DNA of 64,000 bases from Sistotremastrum niveocremeum HHB9708 (taxonomy: Eukaryota > Basidiomycota > Agaricomycetes > Sistotremastrales > Sistotremastraceae): positions 422,991-486,990 of the forward strand of contig KV419406.1 of assembly GCA_001630475.1 (NCBI GenBank). The letters are read 5' to 3'. The notes beneath the pieces were generated by a model. The model saw only the letters and a program-made list of their open reading frames with translations. It was not told where the DNA came from and ran no database searches. Position numbers and translations under genes: made by a program. Below are positions 21,788-34,581 of this stretch, in pieces (positions within the stretch are counted from its first letter, which is position 1; every line of letters begins with the position of its first letter).

Positions 21788-24700
21788 TCTATATGTGGGC
21801 GTGAGATCTATCTAATGCTCCTCATGATCCCATATATGATCTTATCTTTGTTCTTTTGGTCGTTCGCGCGTTCTTCTCCACCCTAATATATAGACTCAAC
21901 GTGTTCCGCCAACGGATGGTCATGCTAAATACTTCATCCTTTCTGCCCGTTATGGTTCCCAACTCATGATCGCTACATGATACGCGACCCTGACGATGGT
22001 CGGGTACTCGACGAGACACGAGACACGAGACAGCGAACCGACCAAGCCGCTTATGGCATCCCTAGATCTGGCTTCACAATTCAAAACGAAATCTCAAGAT
22101 ATCGGTGGAAGCGATACCGATCGAGCATAGACGCCGGAGCATAAGATAGCAATTGTTCTCTGCCGAAAATATTGATGAGGCTCGGCTCAGGTGGTGTCTC
22201 CGCATTCGGAATCGTGATCAGGAACAGAGGAACAAGGATGCTTTGGATCCCGATGTCCTCGGAAAGCTCTTCGGACGGTCTTGGCCTGACATTTTTCCCC
22301 TGAATATTTTGGTCTTGAGGGGATGCCGAGTCTTGAGTCTTGTGCAAATGGGGTAAAATAATAAGGTTTATACGGATGCTTGGACCCGAGAGTCGACCTC
22401 GAGCATTTTCTATTCCTTTTTTGAAGGTGGCGCTTGCTGTCTACGCAATTTGAGTCTAGCGTATGTTTGACTTTTCGCTTTTCAAAGAAGGCCCAGGAGA
22501 CTAGTTGTGAGTTGCGTCGAGAGCAAGAAGAACGATCGAAAGCCAAGTTCGGAAGCTGTTACATCTGGATTTCAGATCTTGAGTTCGTTCCGGCGTCGAC
22601 GCACGCCGCGACGAATCAGGTCCGTTCCGCCAGATTGTTTAAATCGTAATGCAAAGAGTCTAATCGTGCCTTCCAAGTCCCGAGCAACCCCTGTATCAGA
22701 ACATGCGAGCGCTAAACCGCCGAGATTCCAGAGATTTGGCAATTGGCAGCAGGATAATGCAGACGATCGAAGATCGAGATTGACAATAAGCGAACTGGTT
22801 TGAGATTCGAGATCTTGGACTGCTGTCAAATTATCTGACCCCATCAGAAGGGGTTGAGTCAGGCGCCGTCTTTGCTTTGTTTGAGAGCGGGAGCGTGGTC
22901 CGAAAATAAGATCTCGTTATGCAAAGATCCAATCGAGGAGCATGTCCGATAACCTTTTTGTCAGGTCCTGTGAGTGGTCTGGTGATTCAGAAAATGACGT
23001 CGATTGGCTATGCGTAATGTGAAGTTTTTTGCCGACAAAGACACTCCATGGCCAAGCGCTGGTCGAGTACAAGATTCGGATCTGTAGATGACAGCGATGT
23101 TGGGGAAGCCTCATTCTGGGTTTACTCAGTTCGGTGGCGATCATAGAAGGGTCTTGAGGAACATTGGGGACCAAAGCGTCCGATGATATTCTGGCTGACA
23201 CGAACTCCTTCCGTTTCACGAGCGACGCTGAGTCACTAGTCACCGCTCACTCGAAATCCAGCCGCACGAACAGAAAAGCGACATCGCAAGAAGAAAGGGA
23301 CTTTTTTTTGGCACGCAAAGACTATTCAAAAACAGGATCAATTCGGTAACCAAATCAATCGAATATATTCAAAATGTACGCCTACTGAACGAACCCCGAA
23401 GCCACGAAAAAATCATAAGACATTCGGGGGAGATACTGAGGTGCGAAACTATGCAATTGCTCTTGTTTCATTCTCCCTGCGTTCCCTCAGGTCTGTTCGT
23501 CGCCCATTGTCGTAGACGAAGAGTCGCTAATCCAAGGGGGTGTAAGTCTAAAGAGACAAATTTGTCGCTCCGACTGATTTATAGAAGTTGGTTTAGGGCA
23601 GGCTCCGGCTCTTGGTAACCGGAATGCTAGCCACGTAGCCGACATACTGGTGGCAGCGGCTACTTTCTGCTCCTCTTCGCTATGGCAGTCTTGCTCGATT
23701 TGAATTCATCTTGATTCTCTATATCATCCTTGTGCTTGTTGCTGCCCTCTTTCATGGTGGCCTTACCTTCGGCGAGCCCGAGTGTTGCTTTCACTAGATT
23801 TCACTTTTGATGGTCAAGTCAAGTCGAAGGATTCCAAGCCAACGAGAACAGTCAGGCCTTCAGCTCTTTGTACAGCTCTCCGAATGTCGTCGTGTTGGCA
23901 TCAAGATCTCAGTCTGCGCTCTATCCCATCGTCTCTGTTACTGTCTACTTTTGCAAACCGCACGACGTGGACATGGGCTACCCGAGCCTGAGCTTATCGT
24001 GTGTATACATCCTCCCAAGAGCCTTGGAGTAACCTCACGCTGACTAGTCATCTTTCTTCCAGGAGGATTTGTTTACCGGAGACACCCATGACGTCTTCCT
24101 TGCTCTTTGGAACACAAAGCCTGGACCCTGATTTCGGAATGTGACCTACCTTTCGGACAGAGCCTTCACCCCGTTGCTACCTGCCACTCTTGTACACTGT
24201 TCATCCAAGGTTTACTCTCCATCCATCTATGTGGAAGAAGTCACGTAATCTTCTTGCGACGCTAGCGCGCTAAAAAGCCTACCTTACTATTGATCGATTG
24301 CGTGCGAAACAGAAGCTGTCGTCGTTGCTGTATCAAGATTTACGTGCTATGCATCTCCTTGCATCTTGCTTCCCGATGTCACTCAGATAGGCTTGCGATC
24401 CGACCGTGCCTGAAACGCCTTGGTCACCGGAATCATACCGAGCAAGCGTCGCGTCTTCTAACCTGGCATGAGGGACGCTATTTGAGCCTTCTGAGCTCAA
24501 CGATTGACATTGACGCTAAGAGCAGGATCATCGATTTAGTGCACTCACTCACGGTTCTCCGTCGCTCACGAGCGCCTCGTGTCTAATGCCCGGAGTTCTC
24601 TCCTTCTCTGTTGCATGCCTGAAGTCTCTTATCTGCCGCTTCTCACACCTGAACACGATGCCCATGGCCCTGAGTACGACCTGAGCGGCACAAACTATTG

Positions 24701-25137
24701 GCTGTTTTCGATCCCACACTGATCATCCAGATTATCTGCGCCGTCTAGACTTGTGGCGTACAATACCTTCTGGTCTCTGCTACCGAGATAGACCGTCGAT
24801 AAAGTCCCTCATTCAAATCGAGGGACTTTGTTAAAATAGTTGCTGTATTGCGTGGGCCCATTATCTGCTATATACATAAGTATAACGCGATTTGGCTAAA
24901 AACTCTTACGAGTTCCGGTGTCCAACGGCCTACGTTGCATTAGAATTCCCACCTGACCAACCTTATTGTGTTGAATAGCCTATTTTGTATTTATTCTTAT
25001 GTCTCAGAAGACAAGGTGGCCGTGTCCCTTTGAAGCCGGAGCGGAGTTCCCTCTTCAGGAACACAAATGTGGCCATGTAGAAAAAGCCCCCGTTTGATTC
25101 CTACCTCGCTTCGCACTCTCCTGCTGCACATCTTGTC
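21788..25137. other. Gene-free intergenic tract (3.3 kb)
   Basis: Only short frames without recognisable motifs. A weakly hydrophobic frame near 23700-23760 (LILYIILVLVAALF) might be a decayed membrane-protein fragment, but no family could be named. A perfect 10-bp hairpin lies at 24801-24829. Confidence 0.4.
24801..24829. repeat. Perfect 10-bp hairpin
   Basis: The arms aaagtccctc (24801-24810) and gagggacttt (24820-24829) are perfect inverted complements around a 9 nt loop. This could be a chance palindrome or a remnant terminal repeat. Confidence 0.5.
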
Positions 25138-26918
25138 ATGACATCTGGTGGTTCTATCGTTAAACATGGCATTCGAACTGGATCAGACTCGTCTGATCTC
25201 CCATGGGGCACTGGATACTCAGGATATGCCATCAGTGTCTATGCGTCTCGGTGAGTTTAGGGCTCGTACGAGGTCTGGATTATGTCTCATTCTGATGCAT
25301 GTTCGCGTTAAAGGAAGCCACCTTTGTGGGGAACTGTTGATCCCGATGAAGTCGAGGCTCTAGCGAAGAAAAAGTTGGAAGATCATCCCGACGCGTTCTG
25401 GTACGCTGCGGGGAATGCAGGAAAATTTGGCACGTATTGGGCGAATAGGAATGCTTTTGGTAAATGGAAGATCGTGTATGTACTCGTCGTCTCTTTCCGT
25501 TAATATCAACACGAACTGAGTTCATGCAGCCCTCGAATGCTTGTCGATGCCACCCATCGGACGTTAGAGGTTCGTCAGTTGTCGACCTCCCTTGGCTGCC
25601 CATACTGATCAGCAAGGTCTCAGACTACTATATTCGGCGTGAAACAGCCTACTCCTCTGATTATCGCTCCCATTGGCGTGCAGGGCATGTTCCATCCTGA
25701 AGGAGACTTGGACTCTGCTCGTGGCGCAGCGGCAGTTGGAGTGCCATATACCTTCAGTTCGGCAGCAACGCGGACGCCTGAGGAAGTCGCAGAAGTATCT
25801 GGAACTAACACTCGCTATTATCAGCTGTACTGGTACGTGCTGAGTTATCGATGATGGTCTATGCCGCTGATACTAGTCAATCAGGCCGAAGTCGAATGAT
25901 ATTACGCTTTCTTTACTGGGGAGGGCGAAGAAGGCTGGATATACTGCTCTCATCGTCACGTTAGACACCATGCTTCTCGGTTGGAGACCCGCCGATTTGA
26001 AGACTGCCTGTCTGCCTTTCATCCACGGTACAACGTCTAGCCTTTTGCGTCGAACTCCTCTAATCGGTGTCGAACAGGGTGGGGATGTTCTTCGGGTCTT
26101 TCAGATCCCGTGTTCATGGCCAAGCACAACCTTCAGCCAATCACCGAAACCTACTCCAAATTTCCATACGACGCAGCTGAGCTCGATAAGCGGTTCAAGG
26201 AAGGAGACGAAGTCATCAAACGACAAGTTTATCTTGGGATGGAGTGGATGAAGGAAGTCAACTCGGGTCGATTTGTCGATTGGAATAATGTCAAGTTCCT
26301 TCGGGAAAACTGGGAAGGGCCTTTGATCCTGAAGGGTATCCAGACCGTCGCAGTACGTGAAAAATCTTTTTTTATTTTTCTGTGACTTGCTAAATAGACT
26401 TAGGATGCTGAGACTGCTACTAAGTCTGGTGTGGATGGTATCGTAGTCTCCAATCACGGTGAATAATTTATTATCGGCCTCGCCGAGTCAATACTCACGT
26501 TGCACAAGGTGGACGTCAAGTCGATGGCGCTCTGGCGTCTATCGATGCTCTCGCATTGATCATGAAGTCCCCTATCGTCCGCGAAGCACAACAGAAGGGT
26601 TTCACGATCCTCTTCGATAGTGGAATTCGCACTGGTCCCGATGTGGTACGTTTTTCCCTCCAGTCGTACCTTGACTACATTCTTACGCTTGTGTAGATCC
26701 GAGCCATCGCTCTTGGCGCTAACGCGGTCTGCGTCGGACGATCATACATCAACGGTCTGATCCTCGATGGAAAGCTCGGCGTTGAGACAGTCTTGAGATC
26801 TCTTTTGTCCGAGGTTGATACTAGTCTTGGATTGAGCGGGTACAGATCACTGGATGAGATCAGAGGGAAAGCGGATGAAGTTTTGATAAACGAGGATAAA
26901 TTGCGCGCAACTCTATAA
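25138..26918 (+). CDS. FMN-dependent alpha-hydroxy-acid dehydrogenase, lactate 2-monooxygenase-like
   Basis: Flavoenzyme oxidising an L-2-hydroxy acid such as lactate. First exon 25138-25250 ends in GYAISVYAS; exon 2 starts at 25314 with RKPPLWGTVDPDEVEALA. Blocks specific to the lactate-monooxygenase branch follow: FWYAAGNAG, NRNAFGKWKIVPRML, PLIIAPIGVQGMFHPEGD, YTFSSAATRTPEEVAE, YYQLYW, ALIVTLDTMLLGWRPADL, GLSDPVF. The C-terminal half carries PLILKGIQTVADAE, VVSNHGGRQVDGA with the catalytic His, ILFDSGIRTGPDVI (FMN phosphate site) and CVGRSYINGL. It ends at 26916-26918 after KLRATL. There are about eight short introns. No cytochrome b5 or mitochondrial leader is present, so it is not a cytochrome b2. 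The substrate is inferred from family only. Confidence 0.88.
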
Positions 26919-27113
26919 AAACTTTCATTTATCACCCAGCGATGCCTATATGGTGCTACTCCAGAGACATCAAACTGGTCTTATGAGGTGTACATGTATA
27001 CAGCTATCGGAGGCCACACCTCCATCACTGTCCGGGCTTAATGACAGATAATTCTTCCGAACGGGAAGCGTATATGGCATCCAGGACCAAAAGCCTGCGC
27101 AGCTGCCCACTCA

Positions 27114-29184
27114 CTAGTGATTCTCCTGAAGCCTTTCGATTTCTTCCCGAAGTATACGCAGCGTGTCAGTATACGCACGAGTTTGCTCGTTTGCTTGGTA
27201 CGCCGCAGTCAAACTCAACGAGCGACGAGCGAGAATCAGGGGATACAGTCTCTTGCAGACGGGAATATATTCCGCTGAAACCGGATCGAATGGAGCGTAG
27301 CCCATCCCGCCACTCCAGGCACGTTCACCTAAGAACGCTTCTTTGTCAACGGAGATCTGACCAAATTTGTCTTGCGCGCCGTTGTTGATGCACTTCCTCA
27401 CTTGATACTCGATTGAATCTTCCCATTCTTGCTCTTCTTCTTTCGTCGGAGTATAATCAGAGGGAACGGAAATGCCGAAGGCAACCCATACAAGCGCCCA
27501 AAAGAAGGACTCGAGGTCGTCAAACATATTCTGTTGAGGCAATCCTTTCCTGTATAGTAGCCTTGTTGACATGAATGCGGCCGCTCCCTGCGTCAAGGTG
27601 ATGGTAGGTTAGATATGTATCGAGCGACAAATTCTATCCCTTACTGTTCGTCTATCCAACGCGGGGTAGAGCCGCTTCCCAGTAGGGTCGTACTCTACAG
27701 CCATATCTAGGTCAGCGAGCATCGCAGAACCTTCTTCGTTATACATCTCGAGGGGTATTCTGCGTGGAAGGGACGATCTGTGAGCAAACAGAGGCTCCAA
27801 TGATGAAATTTGCACTAACTTGGGATGATATCTTAGTTTGCGGGGTTTGTCAAAAACGATGATGTTCTCGCTGCTAATATCTCTATGAACCAGTCGGTCG
27901 CATAGTAGAGTCCAATGCCCTTGAAACAGTCAGATGGTTCATCACAATGTTCGTTTAAGGCATACCTAGAATCGCATCATAAATAGCGAGAAGAACAACT
28001 CCCGGTTCATCTCGATAGTCAGAGAGAGGTTTCCCCACAGGGAGCATGAGAATGCGATATTGAACCCGTACTTCACGACGAAGTGGACTCGTGTGATACG
28101 ACGTGGTGTCGGGATATGCTGTGGAGGCGCCACTGGTCCAGTCCCCGATGATCTGGGGAAGACCGTAGAAACCCGAACATCTTCGCAATATCGTTCCTTC
28201 GGGAGTTCTTTCTTGATCCCTCCATGAGTCTTTCAGGAGTGCAAGTGTGTTGTTCGGAAGAAATACTTCGTATGTACGAGTAGCTCTTCCCCGCACACAG
28301 ATGGAAGAATAGAGTACTCTGTTGATCAGTAATTCACCAATGGGTGCTCCAGATATGGAGATTTGGTTCCGTAGCCCGTTCGGAGCAGGCACGCAGGTCA
28401 AAGTCACATCTCGAACTGACTGATCGGCAACCTTCCGGATGAGGCCACTGAGCCCTCGAACAAGATCCACAAGATCTGCTGCGATATGAAGTGATTCGGA
28501 TAGAATGAGACCCGACCGATCGAATCGTGCAAAGCGTGCCTGAACCGGATCCATCAACAGTGCATAAAGCATGACCAGGTCCGGTTGGTATGCAAAGTAA
28601 GCACGAGCATACGTACTGCTCTGCGCAATGAGAGCTTCCCAATTGCCGATCTTGACATTGACAAAGGATAAAGTGTTGGTAAATTTAGCTGGAAGGGCGT
28701 GATCATGGCCGAAAATGATGTCCGGTTTCAAAAGACCGAGTTCTTTCATGGGATTAACCATCACTCGAGTGTCCGTCTTCATGAAGCACGGATCTTGATC
28801 GTTTGGTTCCCTTCCCATGGACTGCCTTATTACCCATGCTTGAACGTAGCTGCAGAGACGAAGGATGGGTGGGTAAAGCTTCGTTTCCTCTTTCTGTGAG
28901 GAGCTGATTTCAGGCCAATCTCTGAGTTTGCCAGTGGCCGAGTCTTTGAGTTTCTGCGCCATCTTGATTGCCAGGTCTAACGAAAATGGAGATAAAAGGA
29001 TCAACTCCTCCCGCAGTTTACTCGAGACTGCAACGGAGTCGCGCAATTCAGCCTTCATTTGCTTTTGAAGAACCTCTTGTTTAACAGGCTTCGTCTTCAG
29101 CAAAGGACTTGAGCTCGAGTGAATAGGTGTGTCAGCCGGAGGCAGCGGCTTCATTTTAACAGGAGTCGTGGGATGGGAAGTCAT
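27114..29184 (-). CDS. FunK1 fungal-type protein kinase (copy 1)
   Basis: Member of the basidiomycete-expanded FunK1 (Pkinase_fungal) family. Minus-strand start at 29184 (MTSHPTTPVKM) is preferred; an in-frame ATG at 29283 is an alternative. Exon 1 (27966-29184) holds the long N-terminal domain with the family block LVMLYALLMDPVQARFARFDRSG, the probable beta-3 lysine region LALLKDSWRD, and PGVVLLAIYDAILG. The next exon carries a canonical catalytic loop VHRDISSENIIV (HRD intact). Then come ADLDMAVEY (DFG replaced by DLD), AAAFMSTRLL and DDLESFFW, which replaces the APE region. The C-terminus is ILREEIERLQENH. It is more diverged than copies 2-4 and transcribed divergently from copy 2. Substrates unknown. 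Confidence 0.87.
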
Positions 29185-29901
29185 AGTTGGAATCTCGTTG
29201 AGAGTTGAGACTGAGAGGACTGACACAGTGGTGTTGTGATCAGCAAGCATCCAACGAAGAATATATATAACGTCCACGCACATGGATACGTAAAGATACG
29301 ATTATTCCCCGATTATTTGATTCGCGATGACACAGCCTAGCCCCGTATAGCACTGGGTTCAGAGTTCGTAAGAAGAATCTTACCCCATCAAGAGGCCACA
29401 CACGAGGTGCGATACACATCGTTGTGCAGGATCACTGTGAGTCTTGTACGGCACCGAGGCTGGGAAACCATACGTAAGTGCAAGCAGAACCCGGTGATCT
29501 CGACGAATGGAGAGACCTCGCGCGATTAGCTCGTGTTGGAGAAGTTTCAAGCGACAGTGGTGGAGACCTAACAAGTTGTGCACAGTCGATATACTGGTAC
29601 CAACATTTGTAGACCTTCGGAAGCATTCTAGGGCCGTGAGCTGGACGTGGGGAAGATCACGCTTTTTGGCTAGGTTTTTTCCCGCAGCAAACCGCATGAG
29701 AGTGCAGGAGACAGAACTTCGCTGTTCGCATGTTCAGTTACTGAAACCAAACAGACCCAAAAGCGTTGAATTCCGAAACCAAAATCCGACGCGAAGGGCG
29801 CCGGAAACACGTGTTTGCTGGTCGGCGTACTCGGTGGTGGCGCTGGCTTGCCTGGCTGGCAACCTCGTCGTGTGTCTGCAACGAACTATCCTCTTTCCAA
29901 C
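29185..29901. promoter_or_regulatory. Divergent promoter between FunK1 copies 1 and 2
   Basis: About 720 bp between opposite-strand FunK1 genes. A TATA-like atatatataa lies at about 29260-29270, just upstream of copy 1 on the minus strand. No gene is seen, though short frames cross it. Confidence 0.4.
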
Positions 29902-31882
29902 ATGGATGTCGATGTCGATAGCCCCCGATACCCAGAAACAGTCTTTTCTTCGCGAATCTCACTGACTCAGCATGTGGCGCAATGCGATGCCTTTGTATCG
30001 TTCCTTTGTCGTCACAGTGTCGCTGGGGACGAAAACAGAGTACAGCGCATTCTGTCGGAGCGCTTCGATCCGCATCAACGACGGTGGATAGATTGGCCAA
30101 AGAATGAACACCCGGAGGCATTTTCCGCGATTCTTGGACTCCTTAACTCGTTTTGCACTGAAACAGAGGTCTTACCCCTCGAAGATGTCAGGACGGAGTC
30201 CCCGCAGATAAACTACTTCGTGTCTGAGTCCGAGCAGCTCTTCCTCAACCCCGTTGTAGTCTGTGATGAACTGGACTCAGCAATCTCGGCCAGATCATTG
30301 CTGGCTCTCACAAAACGTGCACAGCACCATCTGTCACGCTGGATCTTCTTGAAGCATGTCTACGGAATCTTCGTGTCCATCTCATCCATCGTCTTCGCTC
30401 GCGTCGACCGTGCCGGTATAATCCTATCGACAGCAATCAGTGTTGACCAGGATCCCATATTGGTGCTTCAGGCATTATTCGGTTGCCTCCGGCTTGTTCG
30501 AGCCTCGGTGGATCCAACTATCTCATATTCGCAAGGTCGCATGCTTTTTTCTGGGAAGGAAGAGGCCCAAGAGGCCCAGCCATCACTGTGGGGCTTAGAG
30601 GCAACACTGTTTCATAACGCCGAATTTCCTGGTTCCGGATCGCGCGTGCTTCTTGTTCGCGACGCATCTAAACCTGCAACGCAATTAGTGCTTAAGGATT
30701 GGTGGAGGGATGCTCAGGCCGTCAATGAGGGAGAAGTACTTTGCAACGTGTCTGGACTCTTCGGCCTGCCCCGATACCACTCACATTGGACCGTGTGTGA
30801 TCCGGATGGCAGTCTACAAACGACCCATTTCATCAATGATGATCTACAGCTTCACCCGGGCTTCTTGAGAGATGAAGATGATGAAGTTTATGAATCTGAA
30901 GCCGATCAACAGAGCGAAGGGGGTGCGACGATTGGCTTAGAGCGCCCACTTCTTATTCATAGTCGCTTGTTGATGGAAGGACAAGGTGAACACCTACTGA
31001 AGTTCAGAGATAACCCGCGCATTGTTCTTTCGGCCATCCACGATGCTATCTTAGGTTCGTCGATCTCTTATGATGGCATCGAAAGCTAATAATTTGCTCA
31101 AGGACACTGGAGTTTGTTTCAAGATGGCTACTTACACGATGATGTGAGCTACGGGAACATCTTGGTCCTACCCACCCCAGTTCTGGCGGCACAGTTTCAA
31201 AATTATCCTAGGTAAACAGTCAAATATATTTCGCCTGGCATCACTTGACATTTTCTTAGGCTCCCCGTTCCCGCGCTTCTCGACCAGTGTACTGCAGTTC
31301 TGATCGACTTCGACGCTGCAATCCCAATAGTTGATCTTGAGCAGGGGAATCAATTGGAGAGACCAAAGACTAAAAAGGTTCGTGACCAGATGTATCATTG
31401 GAGTTCTCAATGCCGACCCATTTCAATGGCAGGGCACTTTGGTGTACATGTCTTCATGGATGTCCAATGGACGCAGGAGGTATGGATCTTGGGCTCATGA
31501 CGATCTCGAGTCTTTCCTGTGGGTTTTGATCGTCACAGCATTCTGGGTCGATCCCCCGTCGCCGGAGTACGACGAGTGGTACCAATCGGTGGAATATACG
31601 ATGAAGAATTGCCTCTTTCCAGACGGCCCTGACAAAGATGAGCAGGTACGGGATATTAAACTCTCATTAATGACTGCATTGTCCGGAGAAACTCGCCGTC
31701 CGTTCACCTATCATGATCCAGTGTCCCGTCAGTATCATGAGGCCATCAAGAAATGGTGTAGCTATATGTTGGATCGTCATTTTGCTCGCATGCGTCGCGT
31801 ACAGGAGTACATCGTGGGCGATGAGCAGATCTACTTGGATGTTCTTGCAATTCTCCGGGAATCTATTGAATCGCTTTCGTGA
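29902..31882 (+). CDS. FunK1 fungal-type protein kinase (copy 2)
   Basis: Four exons: 29902-31054, 31103-31211, 31260-31377, 31433-31882 (609 aa). Start MDVDVDSPRY. N-terminal domain blocks: LTQHVAQCDAFVSFLC, LLNSFCTETEVLPLEDV, HLSRWIFLKHVYGIF, FARVDRAGIILS. The probable beta-3 lysine is in TQLVLKDWWRD; GLFGLPRYHSHWTVCDPDG and HLLKFRDNPRIVLSAIHDAILG precede the loop. The catalytic loop reads LHDDVSYGNILVL: the catalytic Asp and the Asn are kept but the HRD arginine is Asp. The magnesium motif is DFDAA. Then come GTLVYMSSWM, HDDLESFLW and the closing LRESIESLS. Internal exons of 109 and 118 nt are shared with copies 3 and 4, pointing to tandem duplication. Confidence 0.9.
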
Positions 31883-32138
31883 CCTGAATCCAGTCCCACT
31901 ACTCTTTCTGTACGGTACAATTTTCTTAGTACCTCCCACGAGGACCTTTTTGTTTTGATGTTCATCGAAGAAGCTTTTCCCGAATTCATGACAATTGTGG
32001 ACGCTTGATTTAGGAAGCAAGGTAAACTCGGCCGAGATGGCCGGCGACCACCCAGCGATTTGACTAGCGTCGACTGCTGCTCTGCTCCGACATTCAATTT
32101 ATAAACTCAACGTGTCGCTGCTGATCCATTTGGCGACA

Positions 32139-34105
32139 ATGCACGGCGTGAATGCAGAGGATACGGATGCATCCTCTCGTGCTGAACATCCTTCCGAAAT
32201 CTCATTCGATACCCATGTCGCACTCTCTGACCGTTTTGTGCCAGTTCTCGTCAGTAGCAATGCCACGGAGGATCAGCTCAGAACCGAGCGTATCCTGGTG
32301 GATCATTATGACCCAGACCAACAAAAATGGGATGGCTGGGCATGGGCGAAGGACCAAGCATCATTCAAGCTCTCCGAGGCCCTTCAAACGCTCAACTCGT
32401 TTTGCACTGAAACAGAGTTCCTGCCCCTCGAAGATATTCGTGCGGAATTGCCACGAAGCGATGAGACCATATCTGACTCCAAGCGATTCATCGGTCCTGT
32501 CATCTTATGCGATGAATTGATTTCGCCAGTTTTGGTCGACTCGTTGCAACCTTTCGCGGCCCGGGCAAAACTCCATCTTTCACGCTGGATGTTCTTGCAG
32601 CACGTCTACGGAATCCTCTTATCGGGGTCATCTATGGTCTTTATCCGGCTCGATCGGGCTGGGGTAGTCTTGTCAAATGAGATCGATATTCATCAAAATC
32701 CGAAGGTGATACTTCAGGCGCTTTTCGGCTGCCTTGCGTTGGCCAAGGATTCACTGGATGCAAGTATCTCATGGACGGGCGATCATTTCCTGTTCGCGAG
32801 ACGCGAAGGCAACCAATCATCCGACTACATCTTGGAGGAGCCATTGTTTCACAATCCTAGGATCCCTGGATCAGGCGCGCGCGTCTTTTTAGTCCACGAC
32901 GAATCTAACCCCGAAACCCAACTCGTGCTGAAGGATTGGTGGAGGGATAACGACGCTGTTGATGAAGGAAAGCTGTTGTGCGAGGTTTCTGGTCTCTTCG
33001 GTTTACCTGAATATCCCTCGCACTGGACAGTGGGTGATGCAAGCGGCGACCCTCAAACTACTCATTTCATCGGCGACAGTCTTCTCCTCCACCCAGCTTT
33101 CTCGGGAAACAAAGACAATGAAAACTACGACCATGAACGTGAGCAAAGCGAGGACGAAACCCCAGTCGAATTAGAGCGTCGACTCCTCATTCACAGTCGA
33201 CTGTTGAGTACAGTCAGAGGCGAACATCTATTAAAGTTCAGAAACTCCCCGCGCGTCGTGCTGAACGCCATACACGATGCAATTCTCGGTACGATTTTAT
33301 CATGCCACAGTCAACACGAGCTAAGCTGTTCTAGGACACTGGAGTCTCTTCGAAGCGGGCTATTTGCATGATGACGTCAGCTATGGGAATATCCTGGTTC
33401 TACCGTCGCCGATGCCTGCAGCATATTACGGGAATTATTCGAAGTGAGGATCTAGCTTTGGTTGGTGCGGCTTCGTCTGATGTCTCCGTAGGCTCCCCGT
33501 ACCTCCGCTCCTTGATCAGTGTACCGCGATCCTGATTGATTTCGACACCGCGATTCCGATAGCTGAGCTCACTCAGGGGAGACAACTGTTGCGACCGAAG
33601 ACTAAGAAAGTTGGTAGTTATCTGGCTTTCAAATCGCCCCTACTGACTGATTCAGACACAGGGAACTGTAGTATACATGTCAACGCGGATAATGGAGGGG
33701 TCAAAAAGATTTGGATCATGGGCTCAAGACGATCTTGAGTCTTTTCTCTGGGTCTTGATTGTCACAGCATTCTGGGTCAAACCTCCTTCGTCAGGCTACG
33801 CGGATTGGTCGGTTGAACACACAATGAAGATATGTCTTTTCCCGGACGGCCCCGGAAAAGACAAATGCATTCGGGATCACAAGCTCTCATTACTGGTTGC
33901 GTTATCTGGAGAAAGTCATCGTCCATTCTCGTATGCTGATACCGCGTCCTGCCAATATCACGAGGTCATCAAGAAGTGGTGTACCTATTCGTTAGATCGC
34001 TACTTCACTTCCAAGAAAGCCAGGGAAGAGAAGATCGTGCGCGACGAGCAGATCTATCTGGATGTTCTTGGAATTCTCCGCGAAGCGATCGCGTCAATTC
34101 CGTGA
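32139..34105 (+). CDS. FunK1 fungal-type protein kinase (copy 3)
   Basis: Four exons: 32139-33288, 33335-33443, 33492-33609, 33662-34105 (606 aa). The start MHGVNAEDTD is chosen because copy 4 begins with the parallel MHGDDMDETD. Same block order as copy 2: LSDRFVPVLV, LNSFCTETEFLPLEDI, MFLQHVYGILLSG, RLDRAGVVLS, TQLVLKDWWRDN, GLFGLPEYPSHWTV, HLLKFRNSPRVVLNAIHDAILG, LHDDVSYGNILVL, DFDTA, GTVVYMSTRI, DDLESFLWVLIVTAFW. The HRD arginine is again Asp. The internal exons match copies 2 and 4 exactly in length. It looks intact. Confidence 0.9.
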
Positions 34106-34581
34106 ACCCTGGCAAATGACTTACTTGCTCTGGCATTAGTCCAGCGAAGCTTGTGAGGTGTGTTAACCTGGTCAAGAATAAATTGCGGGCTCCTCAAGTC
34201 ACGCTGCTCTAAGGCGGCGATGCGATAGTACTCATGCCTGTATATAATGGCTGTTACATGTGCGCAATGTGCATATTCCAGGCTGCTCCGCATTATGATT
34301 CCTCTTCTTCTTAGCTCTTGTGTTCCGGTGACTTGTACACAAATCTAGAGCGAGATGCTCGAGGCTGGAATGCGTGGGCTCGTGGAGACAAAGAGGACCA
34401 GAGTGACACCAATAGATAAAAATAGATAAAATACACCAAAAACCTTTATTACGCATGCCCCTTCGAATTCGTCCTGGGCGGCCGAGATCGCCGACCTGCC
34501 GTCTGACCTGCACCGCCGTCGACTGTGGCACTAGTCGGACGTATACCTCTTGGTATACCTGGTTGCTCCTATCTGGCTATT

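Noticed and set aside
25138-26918. Cytochrome b2 (L-lactate dehydrogenase) identity for the flavin enzyme
   Set aside because: There is no cytochrome b5 heme domain or mitochondrial leader, and the blocks NRNAFGKWKIVPRML and GWRPADL fit the lactate 2-monooxygenase branch.
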